A DNA stretch of 64,000 nt from Nosema muscidifuracis (GCA_028335825.1 JAIOKI010000018.1:124001-188000); one strand, 5' to 3'. Positions 42,757 through 55,229 are shown, numbered from the stretch's first letter. Translations and numbers: made by a program. The notes: generated from the sequence alone by a model not told the origin.

Positions 42757-42960
42757 CAAAATATAAAATTTTAAAATTCATCTAAAACAGATCAATACTA
42801 ATGATCATAGGTTTCATTAAAATATTTAAATTTATCAAATTAATATTTTTCAATTAATCAAAATAAGAAAGTGTAAGATTCATTAAAACAGATCAATAAT
42901 TATGATTATAAGATTTTATTAAAATATTTAAATTTATCAAATTAATATTTTTCAATTAGA
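42757..42960. repeat. Two-copy duplication, unit about 106 bp
   Basis: AATTCATCTAAAACAGATCA and the following segments recur about 106 bp on, ending in AAATTAATATTTTTCAATTA both times. Confidence 0.75.
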
Positions 42961-43329
42961 AATAATTGACAATTTGTTTGTTGATTAAAAATGTACGCAT
43001 ATATATTAAAAAAAAGATCACAAAAACTAAAACAAATTTTATATTACATAAACTTAAAATTTTAAAATTCAGTAGAATTTTTATAAAATAAATTATCACT
43101 AAAATTTAAATTTATTAATTGAGATTACATATTTAAATGAAACTTAATATCAAATGTTTGTTTAGATTTTGATTTAATTTAAAAAATAAAACGTCAAAAG
43201 TAAACGAAACACATAAAGTTATATCATAGACATATTTAATGTTTATGGTATACTTGTTTTAATAATATAGATGTAAAAGAAATAGTTTGTTTTTTTGTTT
43301 CATTTATAAAAAAATAAATAAAAAAAATA

Positions 43330-43780
43330 ATACCCATACCAAAAAGAAAAGAACGTACAGGGTTAGGTTTATCGAAACTGATTGTTCCAATGGTATAAAA
43401 ACACTGAAACACATCAATGAAGTGACCACCAAGTAAATGGAAAAAATGCTATTACAGCACTCAAGTCCTTAATGTTCTATTTCGAGAACATGAGGGCCAC
43501 AATACCAGTTTCATTTGTATTTATCAACAGGGTAAGGATTGTAGTGCTTGTCATCACTACAACCTTTACCCTGTTGATTGAATTTAAGTCTAGTCGTTTA
43601 TATGGCGATATCTTTTTAACTAGTCTAGGCGAGAATCTTTATAAATATCATCGAAGATTTGATATTTACAAAAAGAATGCGTGTCTCATAGATCGTATCT
43701 AGTTTTGTATCTATTGATACATTACCATCGAAGTCAAGTTCTGATGGAGTTAGTTATCCATAAGGGGCTAATTTATTTTT
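43330..43780. ncRNA. Candidate structured non-coding RNA island (class unknown)
   Basis: About 450 bp with visibly higher G+C than anything around it. It is dense in self-complementarity: a long hairpin at 43523-43578 (24-bp stem, one A-C mismatch and one G-T wobble, 8-base loop CTTGTCAT), a 7-bp hairpin at 43472-43491 (ATGTTCT/AGAACAT) and an 8-bp hairpin at 43643-43667 (AAATATCA/TGATATTT). A weaker stem, CCATC/GATGG, lies near 43730. On the plus strand it ends at a run of nine T (about 43770), which could terminate RNA polymerase III. A 76-codon open frame inside (43472-43702) matches nothing and overlaps the hairpins. It does not match tRNA or 5S rRNA by eye, and I found no clear RNase P, SRP or U-snRNA signature. 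The strand is not certain. Confidence 0.45.
43523..43578. other. Perfect-spaced 24-bp-stem hairpin
   Basis: The left arm begins ATCAACAGGGTAAGG (43523) and the right arm ends CCTTTACCCTGTTGAT (43578), with loop CTTGTCAT. The arms pair at 22 Watson-Crick positions plus one wobble, with a single mismatch. This is the strongest secondary-structure signal noticed in the window. Confidence 0.9.
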
Positions 43781-44957
43781 TTTTAAGGAAAAAATATATT
43801 TAGTTTCAAAAAAAATAATTAATGATAAATTATTATATCATTTAAATATAGGTTTATAAACCTTTTTTTCTCTGATATTTTATTTTTAGAAAATGTTTGT
43901 TGATTAGATTTATTTATAGATCAAATTTACAAGTATATGATTTTTATTTTTTTTTGTTGTGTAGTGTCTTACATATGTATTTTTTATATGATGTAAATAC
44001 TTTAAGCACGTCATTATATTAATAATAATTGTGTAATTCTTCTCTTAATAAGTCAACAGTTGATCTTATTAAACACGTTTCACTTTATAAACATTAAAAT
44101 TTGTCATTATATTTGTAATTCTTGTCGTATGCATATTTAATATGCTTACGATATGATGTAATGTATAAATGACTATTTTAATATCCTATTAGATATTATA
44201 TAGCTTAATTGGAAATAAATAATTCTAATACAGTTATTTTCTTAATAACTTATAACAATAAGTTATTGTAAAAATTCTTAGAAATTTTCTAGTAAATAAG
44301 TTTATTATTGATTACGTGTAAAGTTGAAGATGTTAGTATATCAAAAAATTGTATCATTTAAGTTCGTGATTTTATTAAAATGGAGTCAAGTAGAAAATTA
44401 GAATGATATTTTTCAAGAAATAAGGAACACGTCATTAGATTAAGATAAAGACTTAAATTTTGAAGTAATTTCTAAGAATATGAAAAATATGAGTAAATAA
44501 AATAAACAAAAGCTATTGCTTCTTAGAGTCAATAATTTAAAAATAATTAGAAAGTTAAACTTTCTATTCTATTTTTTTAAATATATATTGTAAATCTATG
44601 GAGATCTACCTGTTAAAATAATATTCTATCCTGTAATGATAAAATATTTAATCATTTAAAATTCTTTTTTCAATTATCAGATTATTAAAATAAAAATTGG
44701 AGGGAAATTGATTGATCATATTTGGTTAGAAGAATTGTAAAATGAAATGGTCAGTAAAATATGATAAATTGAAATGATTAATGAAGTTTACTTGTAAAAA
44801 TAAGAAGAATATTTAATTAAACTTAAGGAATACGTTTTAGATAATATTTAAAACTTAAAGTAAAGTATAAAGCAGGATATTAAAAGCTTAGACTTAATAT
44901 TTAATTGTATGTAATTCTTTAGATTATAAATTAATTTAAGGCTCTTTATTTTATATA

Positions 44958-45138
44958 CATTATTTATATAATTTCATATTCATTATTTATATAATTTCAT
45001 ATTCATTATTTATATAACATTCATATTCATTATTTATATAACATTAATATTAATTATTTATATAACATTCATATCCATTATTTATATAACATTTATATTC
45101 ATCATTTATATAACATTCATATCCATTATTTATATAAT
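44958..45138. repeat. Minisatellite, about eight copies, period 23-24 bp
   Basis: Unit CATTATTTATATAACATTCA plus TATT, with variants ATAATTTCATATT in the first copies. The copies are clearly related and in tandem. Confidence 0.9.
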
Positions 45139-45754
45139 ACATTGAAAGCATACGAAATACGTTTATTATTATAGAATTAAAATAAATTATAACAAAAAAT
45201 AACTTCTAAGACATATTGATAAAATTTCTTAATCATTAAATTACAAATGTTTTGAGAGAAAGAATCTTGTATCATAAATTATTGTATAGTAATAGTCACA
45301 GAAATCTATTATATATTTTGAAAACAAATATTAATAAGATATTTGTTCTTTTGAAGATTAGTTTATATCAGAAATATAACAAATAATTTTTAATATATTG
45401 AATTGTGAAATTAAAATATTTAATATATGACTAGTTTTAATTATTTTTTTAAAAAATTTATTTATTATAACAAATAACTTTCTTTTTACACAATTTAATT
45501 TAAAAAAAGTGAAATTACTAGCTATGAGAGTTTGTACTTAAAAACATATTTATATAGACTTTTTAATAAGAATGAAAGTCATATCAAATAGAATGGTTAG
45601 TATTATATTTCTCTACATTTAAATTAATTTTTTATAAACACCTAAATTTTAGTTATCCCTTCAAATAATTATAATTTTATGTTAATAGCATAATTGCAAG
45701 TTTTATAAGCTTTGAAAAAATACCACTATTTTCTAGCTTGAAATATTTTAAGTA

Positions 45755-46141
45755 ATTACATGTTGTTTTTTAATATTTAAAAAATATATTAGGGGTTAAA
45801 AAATAAATAAATATTAAATTCCAAACTTTTTATATATTTAATTATTATATTATTAGCTAAAACTTTTCAGTTCAGAGAACAGTAATGTATTGTTATATAA
45901 TGGAGTATGATAAAATAACTCTTTGTATACAACATTTACTATACATCTATTTGGATTCTTTGATAATATCTTTATTTTTATCAAACTAACTTTATACACA
46001 CATATACGAATTTAAAATTAAACTTTAACTGTATTTTAACAAATATTGACTCTTTTTAAGGAATATTATGTTGTTTTTTATATCTTATAATTTTATTATC
46101 AGGGGTTAAAAATAAATAACTATTAAATTTCAAAGTTTTTA
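45755..46141. repeat. Dispersed duplicate pair related to the 27.4-kb array
   Basis: Two segments, about 45755-45832 and 46064-46141, share TATGTTGTTTTTTA and AGGGGTTAAAAAATAAATA then ATTAAATTTCAAA. The second block also occurs in the array at 27440-27790, so this is a repeat family with at least three sites in the window. Confidence 0.7.
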
Positions 46142-46150
46142 TTGTGGTTA

Positions 46151-46282
46151 TTATAACATTAAATGAAGTATTAATAATATAGTTTTATAACATTAAATGA
46201 AGTATTTATAAGATAGTTTTATATTATTAAATGAAAATATATTAGATAGTTTTATAACATTAAATGAAAATATATTAGATTT
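46151..46282. repeat. Tandem repeat, about four copies, period about 36 bp
   Basis: Unit TATAACATTAAATGAAGTAT followed by TTATAAGATAGTTT. Later copies carry ATGAAAATATATTAGATAG. Confidence 0.8.
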
Positions 46283-49200
46283 AAGAAATTAAATATCTAA
46301 TTAGATTTGTAATTTCAAATTCTATAAAAGAATTTAATATTTAATTTGATTATTAAAATTACACCTTTTATGATAGAACAAGATTTGTTTGTTAATATTT
46401 AGTGCTATTTAATTAAATAATATTTTAAAATATAAATTTAAGCCTAAGAGTATTTATTAAAATAATCAAAATTATTAACTCACATCATAAATAGAGAAAG
46501 ATTTTCTAATTTATTTAAATTAGATTTAAATATCAATTTATTATAAAGATTTTTAATCTTTATTAATTATTGGTACTAAACTTCACAATTCTTAAGGATC
46601 AATTACACTAATAATATTAAATTAAAAATAACGAGTTCTTTTTCATGATACTTTTTTTTATTTTAATAAAAGCTGTTAGTCAGTCATTCTAAAATTAAAT
46701 CTGAATATGTTCTTAAAAATTACATATTTAAATCTACTGTCTTTTTTATTCTTCACTCTTTGCTAGCCTTAGAGCATTCTTTAATGCATTTTAGTTATAA
46801 TCAATAAATATTCTCAACACTTAGCTTTGATTTTTTTAATAATTATTAAAGATGGAATGCCATAGATTTCTTTTTTATAGTCTCTTTAAGATTAAATTTA
46901 ATTGAAAGAATTCATTCATAAATGTTTATATGTATAATAAAAATCTATTTATGAGTCATATTCTAACAAAAATATTCAGTTTATAGTAAAATTAGAAAGA
47001 TATACAAATCTATTACTTTTTTTATTAATTGAGTTCTCTCATATAACTTATTAAAATTAAACTCCAAGAAATCCGTAATATGTTAATTTTTAAAATATAG
47101 AATAATCTATATGTCTTTATTTGCTATTAACGGAAATATTATTGATTTCGTTTGTGTCTTGTATATGAAAAATCCTTGAAGTTAAAAAATATTAAATTTA
47201 AATGCTTTTCATTACTCTGTATAAAGCCAATTAATATGGGAATAAGACAGTTTTAATGATTGAAGAATTATTTTATTATATTTTACAAAAGTAGATTTTT
47301 TATTAAACAAAAAAAAATTGTTTAAATAAAAAGTATTTTTTAGATATTCTACGATCTTATTATTCTATTATATAATCATTATTTATAACATCTTCATCTC
47401 TAGCTGATATAATTCACAAATAGTGAATATTAAACTAAATATTTTTAATTTATCATAGTGTATTAAAAATAGCCAAAGTGATAAAAAACTTTTTGATGAT
47501 CTTAATGCAAAAATACTAAATCAAGACTTTTTATTATATATTTGTTGTAATACAAGTAGTCTTTCTTTTTGATGATCTTAATGCAATTTTTTTTATATAG
47601 AACTTTTATTAATAGTATCTTAATATGAGTTTATATAAATTATTGATAGTGATGAAGCAAAAAATATTATGTACGAATCTATTATATAATAAGTAATCAA
47701 GACCTTTATTGATTCTAAATTATATTATGTTTATCTACTCTCTCAGAGGATAATATTGCTAATGTCTTGAGAATAAGTGAATGAAAAGTTGTGATGTATT
47801 TCAAAAATTATAATTTGTCAATGAAGTGAATAAATAAATTATAAATAGCGTATCAAAGTAAAATAAATTCAAGCTTTTATCTTTGAATAATTAGACATGT
47901 AATCTTGATACTTAATATTGAAAAAATGAAGTATCTTTTATTTTGATAAAAATTATATATAAATAACAAGAGACCTGGAGGGACAAAAGAGATGAACTAT
48001 AATGAAATACAAAACACTGATAAAAACGATTAATGAAAATATTAATATTTTTTAGTGATTATTCATAACACTAAACAGTCCGAAAGAAAAATTTTACATA
48101 CTCTATCAAGGATTTATCAGATTCGAGCATACTAGTTGATTTACTTGTCATTGAAATTGTTGATCAGTTTTAAATATTTTATAATTAAACTCTTGAGGCT
48201 ATATTAAATGCTTATTTGAAAAACAGCCATAATATATTGATTACGTATATTTCCTAATATTTCGGTAATTGTTCAAACTTTACGCCTTTTTTTAAAATAG
48301 TATTGAATTTAAGCTTTCTTCTCTAATAACTTATTGGGAAAATCTATTATGTAATTATATTATCTTTCTTTAACTTTTGTTCTTATTTCACATTTTAGAG
48401 GGTGTAATATCAATTGTTAAATGCTTCATTGTTATGTAGATTCGTAAAGTACTAAATTTCCGTTTAAGTTGAATCCCATTATCTTTTGAAAATTTATTCT
48501 ATAACATTCTATTTTAATCTTATTCTGAAGATGAGATGGATTTGTAAAATATCTTTAACTTTTTTGCTTACAAAAAGTCTCTAATATTTTCGATTTGTTT
48601 TTTCTTTAGCCTTCTATAATTTAATTGTTAATCTTTACAATTTTGTTTATGTTTTAATTAATTAGTGGTTAGTTTATTAATAAAAATCGATAGATTAATT
48701 TGAAACTTTATAACTTTGAACCTGAAAAAAAGATGTTCTAAATTTATATCATTGTAATATTCAAATGTTTTTCATAATTAGAGTGTTTCTTGAATTTATA
48801 ACTTTTTTATAATTTATTATGGTTGTTTTTTATTAAATTTTGTTAAATTACAACCAGAAATGAAATTTCAATTAAATTTGTAAAAAAATGTCAGTTTATA
48901 ATTAATTCCTGTTTTTCTAATTTTGGCTGGTTTAATTGAACAAATACATTAATATTAATCTTTGAAGAGTTTATATAAATCAAGTATGTTTATATCAGGA
49001 TGCTAAATTTAATTAAAAATTAAAAAAATCATCTTCAAGAAAGCCAGCAGAATGAAAAGAGATCTACAACAAGTTAAAAACTAAATGCTAAATTACAGTT
49101 TACATTTATTTTTCTTCAAATGTTTTACATATCTCACATAAGTAAGATATCTTTGATGGTTTGTTCTGAAATAACAAATCAAGAAATATGATTGACTGTC

Positions 49201-49439
49201 GAAAAAATATATCTAGATATGTTTTTAATAAAAGATAATAAATAGTTATTCAAAAAGAAAAATTCTAATTTGCAAAGTCTGAGAGACATGGTTCTAATCT
49301 ACGCTAGAGCTAATACTCATTGCTTTGAGTATTTTGAATTATTAAAGGTATTTATTGTCTAGTTTACAAAGAACTTTTCTTATCTACAATTCATAGATAA
49401 ACTTTATTATAATGTGAATAAAATTTATAGGATTGGATC

Positions 49440-50310
49440 TAACTTTTCTAAAAACATAAGATGAACCAATTTCTTTTGTATTTTAATTAATTGTTTACAC
49501 TTTAGGAAAATTATAATTGCCACATCCACACACTTGTGTTTCTAAATATGACTCATTTTATAATTATTGTAAAATACTTATTTCTAAATTATTTTACCTA
49601 AAAGAAAATTGATTTCAACCGTCAACAGATAAATAATATTTTCATCCTTTACATTTCTTTATATGTTTATATTGTCAAATAATTCCTCTTCTAAATTTTT
49701 ATAAAACTACTGGCAATACATACATGTTAATCTTAATAGGATTCGCACTTACGTATCTAAAAATCAAAAATACTAGTCTTTTGTATGATTGCATAATTTT
49801 TTGTTAATGCGTATCTTTTTATCTAAAAGAATTTAATGTCTTATAATCAGTATAAACTATAACTTCTTCACTAAGAAGTAAAATTAAAAATTCTCAATAG
49901 ACCAAATAAATGCTAAAATTTCTTTATTAGTGATTATATTTTGATTTCGGCTTTCTGTAACTGTTTAAAAACTATTTCGATTTATACTCTTTATTATAAA
50001 CTATCTGACTTCGTACAAAGCCCAAAAAATTTTATTTGATAAATCGATTGTTAAGATAAAATTCTTTGTAGATTTTGAGTGATATATACATTTTTTTCAC
50101 TTATATTCTTCTCGTGAAATTACACACTGACTTTATTCTTTTCCATTTAATTTTGCAATTTCTTTAAATCTTAATTAATTAGCGGCACTTTTCAAACATT
50201 GATATTTAAAATTACTTCAATAAGTTTTTTCGTAAGCATTTTTTGTTTTATCCACATACATTTATGCATTTAGTTCTTTAATTTCTCTTTGTCTTAACTA
50301 AATTTGGTTT
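49440..50310 (-). mobile_element. Ty3/gypsy pol fossil C (RNase H best preserved)
   Basis: LTR-retrotransposon fossil, minus strand. RNase H is readable at about 49780-50080 and the end of reverse transcriptase at about 50080-50300, with only weak hints of integrase down to about 49440. Many breaks and strong AT drift, so old. Ends are uncertain and no LTRs were seen. It abuts the Merlin-like relic to its right. Confidence 0.55.
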
Positions 50311-50379
50311 ATATTTATTTTGCAATATTTATTTCCATAAACTTGGATTTTCTTTATCTAAATCTATCTTTATTCGCTA

Positions 50380-50750
50380 TCAATTTCTTAATTTTTGCAA
50401 TGCATCCAGCATAATTCAATCTTTTGTATATGAATTATATTATCATCTTAATCCATAAAAACATTTACAGTGATAAAATACAATTATTATATAATCAGGA
50501 TCTTCAATTAAAAATTATATGTCACCCATTTGTCACTAATAAGTCTCGTTCCAGGAAATATATTATTTTTTATCGGTAGTTTTAATTTTTCTCTAAATCC
50601 ATAAAAATTATTATAATTTGGGTTTTTGATCTCTTTTCACCATTCCGAATACATATTGTTGACTTATACAGCGTTATCTGTTATACATTCTGCTAAAAAT
50701 CAAAGACTTATTGTTTAGCTCTTTCATTTAAGTACACAATACATAAATAT
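50380..50750 (-). mobile_element. Merlin-like (IS1595/ISXO2-type DDE) DNA transposon relic A
   Basis: The minus strand reads GFREKLKLPIKNNIFPGTRL then ISDKWVTYN at about 50510-50630. This fits the Merlin/ISXO2 transposase segment where a PGT..xSDxW motif carries the second catalytic Asp (usually I.PGTTI.SDxW.AY). Farther along, at about 50390-50430, IHIQKIELCWMHCKN fits the H(T)Q.IE..W...K motif with the third acidic residue. Stops and frame changes lie between these parts, and the first catalytic segment is not clearly visible. Terminal inverted repeats were not recognised. Merlin elements are known in microsporidia. Confidence 0.65.
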
Positions 50751-51329
50751 TATTTATTATATCTCACGTATTGTATAGAACCAATCCGATAGTATATTTT
50801 TTATTCAAAATTAATTCTTTGCACAATCATATTGTCAATCTTTTTTACACCAGCAATATTAATATAGTATTTAACAATTTTGTTATTTAGAAAAGCTATA
50901 TTCTCGCACGAAAACCTCAATTTTGATAATATGGTAATTAAATCTTTATGAGCAGATTTTCAATTTATATATTTTACTCAATTTTAGAATATTAACAGAA
51001 CATTATAGGATTTATAAGCTTAAATTTACAAGATACTCGTAATTGTGAAGAATTAAAGACTGCATGCATTTTATTTAGTCAAAAATAATATTTATTATAC
51101 TTTTAAACCTATTTTATATACTCCTTTCATTTTTAATACTTTACATATCAGAAATGTTTGATTATTGCTTATGATTTATAGTATTTTAGAAGATTAACTG
51201 TGGCTAGAAATTTTGAGGTTTATATTGATATGACTTTAAGTCTTCCTCAATATTTATTATACATAAAGACTTAATAAACAGATTTTTGCTTGATCTATTT
51301 TTTTTCGAATAAAACTAAAAAACTTATAC

Positions 51330-51630
51330 ATATGTCTTTAATTCAATTAAATATTCTCTGAACAATCAGTTAGTAGATTTTGAAGCTACTGCATATAATG
51401 CGATAGAACATGATTTTCATTTTCTTAGATTACGGGTTACTTTTCACTTTGAAAATGCTATATGGAGACGTGTTCAAGGTTTGCAACTTGTTTTATTATA
51501 TAATCAAAATTGATATTTTGCAGACTTTTTTCATATTATCACTGCTTTAGTTTTAGTTCCGATTAATAAAACTGGAATTACATAAGAAATTTATAAAATT
51601 TTTAATATCAAAAAAGTAGAAAGTTCATTA
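51330..51630 (+). mobile_element. Mutator-like (MULE) transposase relic
   Basis: On the plus strand VDFEATAYNAIEHDFHFLRL, then a run containing FHFENAIWRRVQGLQL, matches the MULE transposase core, where the pattern is DFE..A..A....FP......CxFH..QAIWR.VQ..GL. The next segment (HIITALVLVPINK) fits the usual L.ALAFVP region. The first stop comes shortly afterwards, and the N-terminal domain is not readable upstream, so only about 90 residues of the core remain. The weakly readable segment from 51640 to 51900 may be a different relic. Confidence 0.72.
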
Positions 51631-52779
51631 AATTACGAGATAAAATTGGGTATTTAATACCAGGCTATTGTTTAGTAGAGAAACATGATCGCACCTTGGC
51701 ACTCTTAGAGGTATAACTAATAAGATAATAAATTTAAAAAATATATTTTGAGGTTCTATATACATTTAAAGATGTTTTAATATTGGATTAAATAGAACTT
51801 AATGAATAGTTGTATGAGGAAAACCAAAAAGGAATAAAAAAATATGTTGATCAGAGAGAATTTGAGAAGTTGTAATCTCTTATAATGCACGTTAAATCAC
51901 TTTTAAAATACTTTTGTGTGGTTTGAAAGGAAACATTAAATTAGATGTTTGCATATTTTTGTCCCACGATTATTCTATAGCAGCGACCAAAGGTTAAATA
52001 TTTAAATTAAGAAGGATGTATTTTAATTTACTGATGAAGTTACAGAAAACAAAATACAATAAAGTAATTAAACACCATTTAATGATTTTTATGCTAAATT
52101 AGTTGATATTACGTGATCTCTATCGCCTGAAATTACTTTGAATTTATTATTCGAGAGAATTATAATACTTTCACGGTATTATGCATAAAAATATTCTTTG
52201 CGCCAGTGACGCAAATTAGAACCAATATATTTTTTATTATTACTATATTAGATCATATATCCTATCATGGACACGTTTTTCTATTCTAACAAATTATTTG
52301 AAATTTACAAAATAATGCTGTGAAATTTCATTCTTGATAATATACCTTTTAATCATCTCAATAGTTGATTCATTTTTGTTCTTCTCTAAATTACTTACTA
52401 CAATGTTAAATTCGTTTTGCTCTAGAAATAGACTGGACAAGAATTTATAAGTTGCAAATCCAAAAATGTGTTATATTGACAGATTACTTTTAAAGTAAAG
52501 TAACACATACCTCACAATTATTATCCTTATTTGTCATAATATGCATTTCCAGTATTTAGTAGAAATCTGATTAAATCTCTTAATTTTATTATTACTTTGG
52601 GATTGCCTAGGGCTTTCATTTATCATAGAAATGTGAGGATTTTACAGAAATATATTTAATTGAATGATCTGAGGAAAGTTGTACATTGATAACAATAACT
52701 TAATATTATTATTTACTTATACGGCAGACTTCCTCTTTAGTTTAGGTTAATTTAATTATCTAATAAAAATCAATGCACG
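51631..52779. other. Decayed sequence, no identifiable gene
   Basis: Short readable stretches (for example near 51640-51720) but no family named. Stops in all frames. Confidence 0.4.
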
Positions 52780-53850
52780 TAAGTATTCAGAATTAGAAAT
52801 TTTACAAAAAAAGTCCAAATATCTGAAGTAGATATCAAAAAGAGAGCTTTTTGTGCTCTCTTTAATGATAATGGTAAACTAACGAGAATGAGAAATTACA
52901 AAGAAACTGATCTTTAAATAAAAATAAAAACACTAGATGAAATATACGCAACAACCTCATTGACCGAAGCAGTCAACCGAGGAAAAGTTGATCGGGATTT
53001 TAAAGAAGTATGGCATAGAATTAAAGATATAGAGATATAAGAAGCGCACCTCCTAGAAAAGTGATCTCATTAAGAATAGATACTAAAGTTATTATTATAT
53101 AAAAGATAGAAACAAAGAATAAACATTAAAATTACTGACATAGTACGAAAAGAACAGCAATAATGCAAGCCTTAAATAAAAGAAAGAATTAAATGATGTA
53201 ATGCAACCTTTGAACCTAGTATTAGCTAAACGAAAAAAAACAAAAAAATGAATTTTTTGTCAGTTAAAATAAAATATATGAAAACAGATTTATAGTGATT
53301 TAAAAGAACATAATGTTTCGAACGAAGAAATAAAAGATTTTTGGAAAAATATGGATGTTTAGGGAAAGAGTATGGGTTACGAGGAATATATATGCGATTA
53401 TATTTCAAATATGACCAATTAAATAATATTTTAAAGCAGCGGGTTTTGATTGAATCTTTAATTTCTTTAAAAATAACAGATATTAATAAATAACTCAAAA
53501 ATTAATAAAATCTATATTCTTGAAGAACAAAATATAAAAGGCATAGTTCTACAAAGGACTTACACAATTAACCTTAAAGAAACACAGAAACCAGAAAAGA
53601 ATTAGACCAATAACATGCATGTAAAATCTATATAACTCATAACAAAGTGTAGCACATACGTGCTATAGAAAAACATCGAAGCAAAGAGTATTCAAGCGAA
53701 ATCAAATGAACACAGTCAAGAGAGTATAAGAGGAAAAGACGAAATGTTTATCAATATAATACTGATTTAAGCATATAATTGCTAGCTTTCTACAGCTTAT
53801 AGAGACGATGAGAAGCCCTCGACTTTGTAACTCAGTCAAATTTATTATCA
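52780..53850 (+). mobile_element. LINE fossil, Dong/R4-type, 5-prime part of reverse transcriptase
   Basis: Plus-strand non-LTR retrotransposon relic. About 52790-53040 reads as the region upstream of the reverse transcriptase (TTSLTEAVNRGKVDRDFKEV). About 53590-53830 reads as RT blocks 1-2 in decayed form: ITKC, then KHIEAK, then a region equivalent to the NQMGTVRRVQGAKEQ motif of R4/Dong-like elements, then STAYRDDEK where the active lineage has TAWIDVKKAFDS. Stops and small indels are frequent. The piece stops soon after this motif, so the palm with the YxDD active site is missing. This covers a different part of the element from the 22.3-kb copy. Confidence 0.7.
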
Positions 53851-54399
53851 TCCATTAAGAAGATGGGACTTTCCGTTTTTTTGTATCAATATGATGTCAT
53901 ATATAAACGAAAACCAAAAAAAAAATTAATATAATAAAGACCATTTTGAAAACTTTAAGGTAAATTAAATACTAGCAATTATTTATAACATTAAAATTTT
54001 TTATGCTTTCAATTTTTTTTACTATCTACTTAGTTTTATTTTAACAATCTAAATAAGAATAAATTATTTAGAAGCCGATAAAACTCTTTTAAAAAATTAG
54101 TTTTTCATGGTGAATCTGATAAATCAAGGCCATAAACATTCAAAAATCCTCATCTCCACTATATACATTACATAATTATTTTCAAAGTATTTAACTGATT
54201 CTATGACAGTAGGTTTATTATTATTTATTATAAATTAGTCTTTAGTTTTAGCAAAATAATTGAGTACTTTATATACTTTTAAATTATAACGATAAAATGT
54301 AGTATGAAGTTTTTTTAAAACCGTATGATTATTTGTAATAAATCATTTGTTTTAATTATTGTACTTTTCTTGATATATTTTTGTGAGAAGTGAAAAGGC
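53851..54399. other. Intergenic, nothing recognised
   Basis: AT-rich with no readable family. Confidence 0.4.
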
Positions 54400-54950
54400 G
54401 ATTATAAGTAGCTGGTTATTTAGGTGTAGACTCAAAATTTGAAAGCTTTAAGCTAAAATTCTTTTTATTTTGATATAAGACTGCTTTTTTTGTGTTTTAT
54501 CAATACAGATACAAAAGGAATATAAATTCATTAATATATACAGGGCGTGTATATAGTTGTTTGAATCTTGTTCGTCAGATTTAAACATACCATCAATTAA
54601 GACTATATTATTATTCTCAAGATGTTAAGTTAATCTTTTGTAAAAAAGATAACAATACTATTTTCATCATTTACTTCGGTATAATGCTGCAAAAAACCAC
54701 ATCTTTTGCTGTTTTAATAAATGATACTTGAATATCAGGTTGATCTGGGATGCAAATCATGTGTTTTTTGTATTTTTTTATCATATATGTAATCGATTTG
54801 AATTTAGAAGTAGCATCATTTCTTTTTTTGAGTACTTATTAATGACATCATATATGATGTTTCAACCTTTTTAATTGTATCAACAGAACTTTGCATTATG
54901 ATATTTAATTATATTAAACCTGTTCTTAAAAATCTGGAAAGTTGTTTTGC
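54400..54950 (-). mobile_element. MULE transposase relic, N-terminal part
   Basis: On the minus strand a segment near 54560-54610 reads LIDGMFKS and then, in decayed form, sequence where MULE transposases have FMDGTFK....Q.YTIH. Upstream lies ENNNIVLIDGMFK, fitting the run of residues before that motif. This is the region with the first catalytic Asp of the DDE core. Heavily broken, and no terminal inverted repeats were seen. It may be from a different copy than the 51.3-kb relic because the strand is opposite. Confidence 0.5.
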
Positions 54951-55229
54951 TCATTTATTTTAGTAATAACTAAATATTTTGTAGTATGAAAATAGCATTC
55001 AAAATCTTTATATCTACAAATCAAAATGAATTTTTCTTTCTTTTTGAAAAAACACTTAAAACTTTTTAATTTGAATATTCTTTCATGTAGAAAAAAGATT
55101 TTTTAGTCCTAAACATGTTGTATTCTGATTAAATAGAGGATTTCCTGAATATAGTTCAAACACAAATTATGTTTATCGCAAATATTTTTAATAAAAGAAT
55201 AATTCTTGCCACCTATAAAATTAAGTAGT

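Larger units (their letters stand above)
40761..43329. other. Gene-free region with minisatellites
   Basis: No gene. It holds a clean 41-bp minisatellite at 42170-42456 and a two-copy duplication at about 42757-42960 (unit about 106 bp, sharing AATTTATCAAATTAATATTT). The rest is AT-rich without visible structure. Confidence 0.6.
43781..49439. other. Gene-free region with minisatellites and no clear coding
   Basis: Long AT-rich DNA. It includes a 23-24-bp minisatellite at 44958-45138, two related segments at about 45755-45832 and 46064-46141, a roughly 36-bp repeat at 46151-46282, and a 21-base direct repeat (starting TTTTTGATGATCTTAATGCA) at about 47491 and 47567. From about 47 kb on the sequence reads like very decayed coding sequence on both strands, but no family can be named before about 49.4 kb. 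Confidence 0.55.

Noticed and set aside
43350-43375. Telomere-like GGGTTAGG
   Set aside because: It occurs once, is not tandem and lies mid-window, so it is not a telomere.
43330-43400. Resemblance of CCCATACCA to the start of 5S rRNA
   Set aside because: The rest of the 5S sequence and its internal control region do not follow, so the match is too short.
43472-43702. 76-codon open frame in the structured island
   Set aside because: It overlaps three hairpins, has no CCC/GGG motif near its ATG and no match. RNA structure explains the composition better, although a short protein cannot be excluded.
53226-53498. 90-codon minus-strand frame
   Set aside because: It is antisense to the LINE relic and has no motif.
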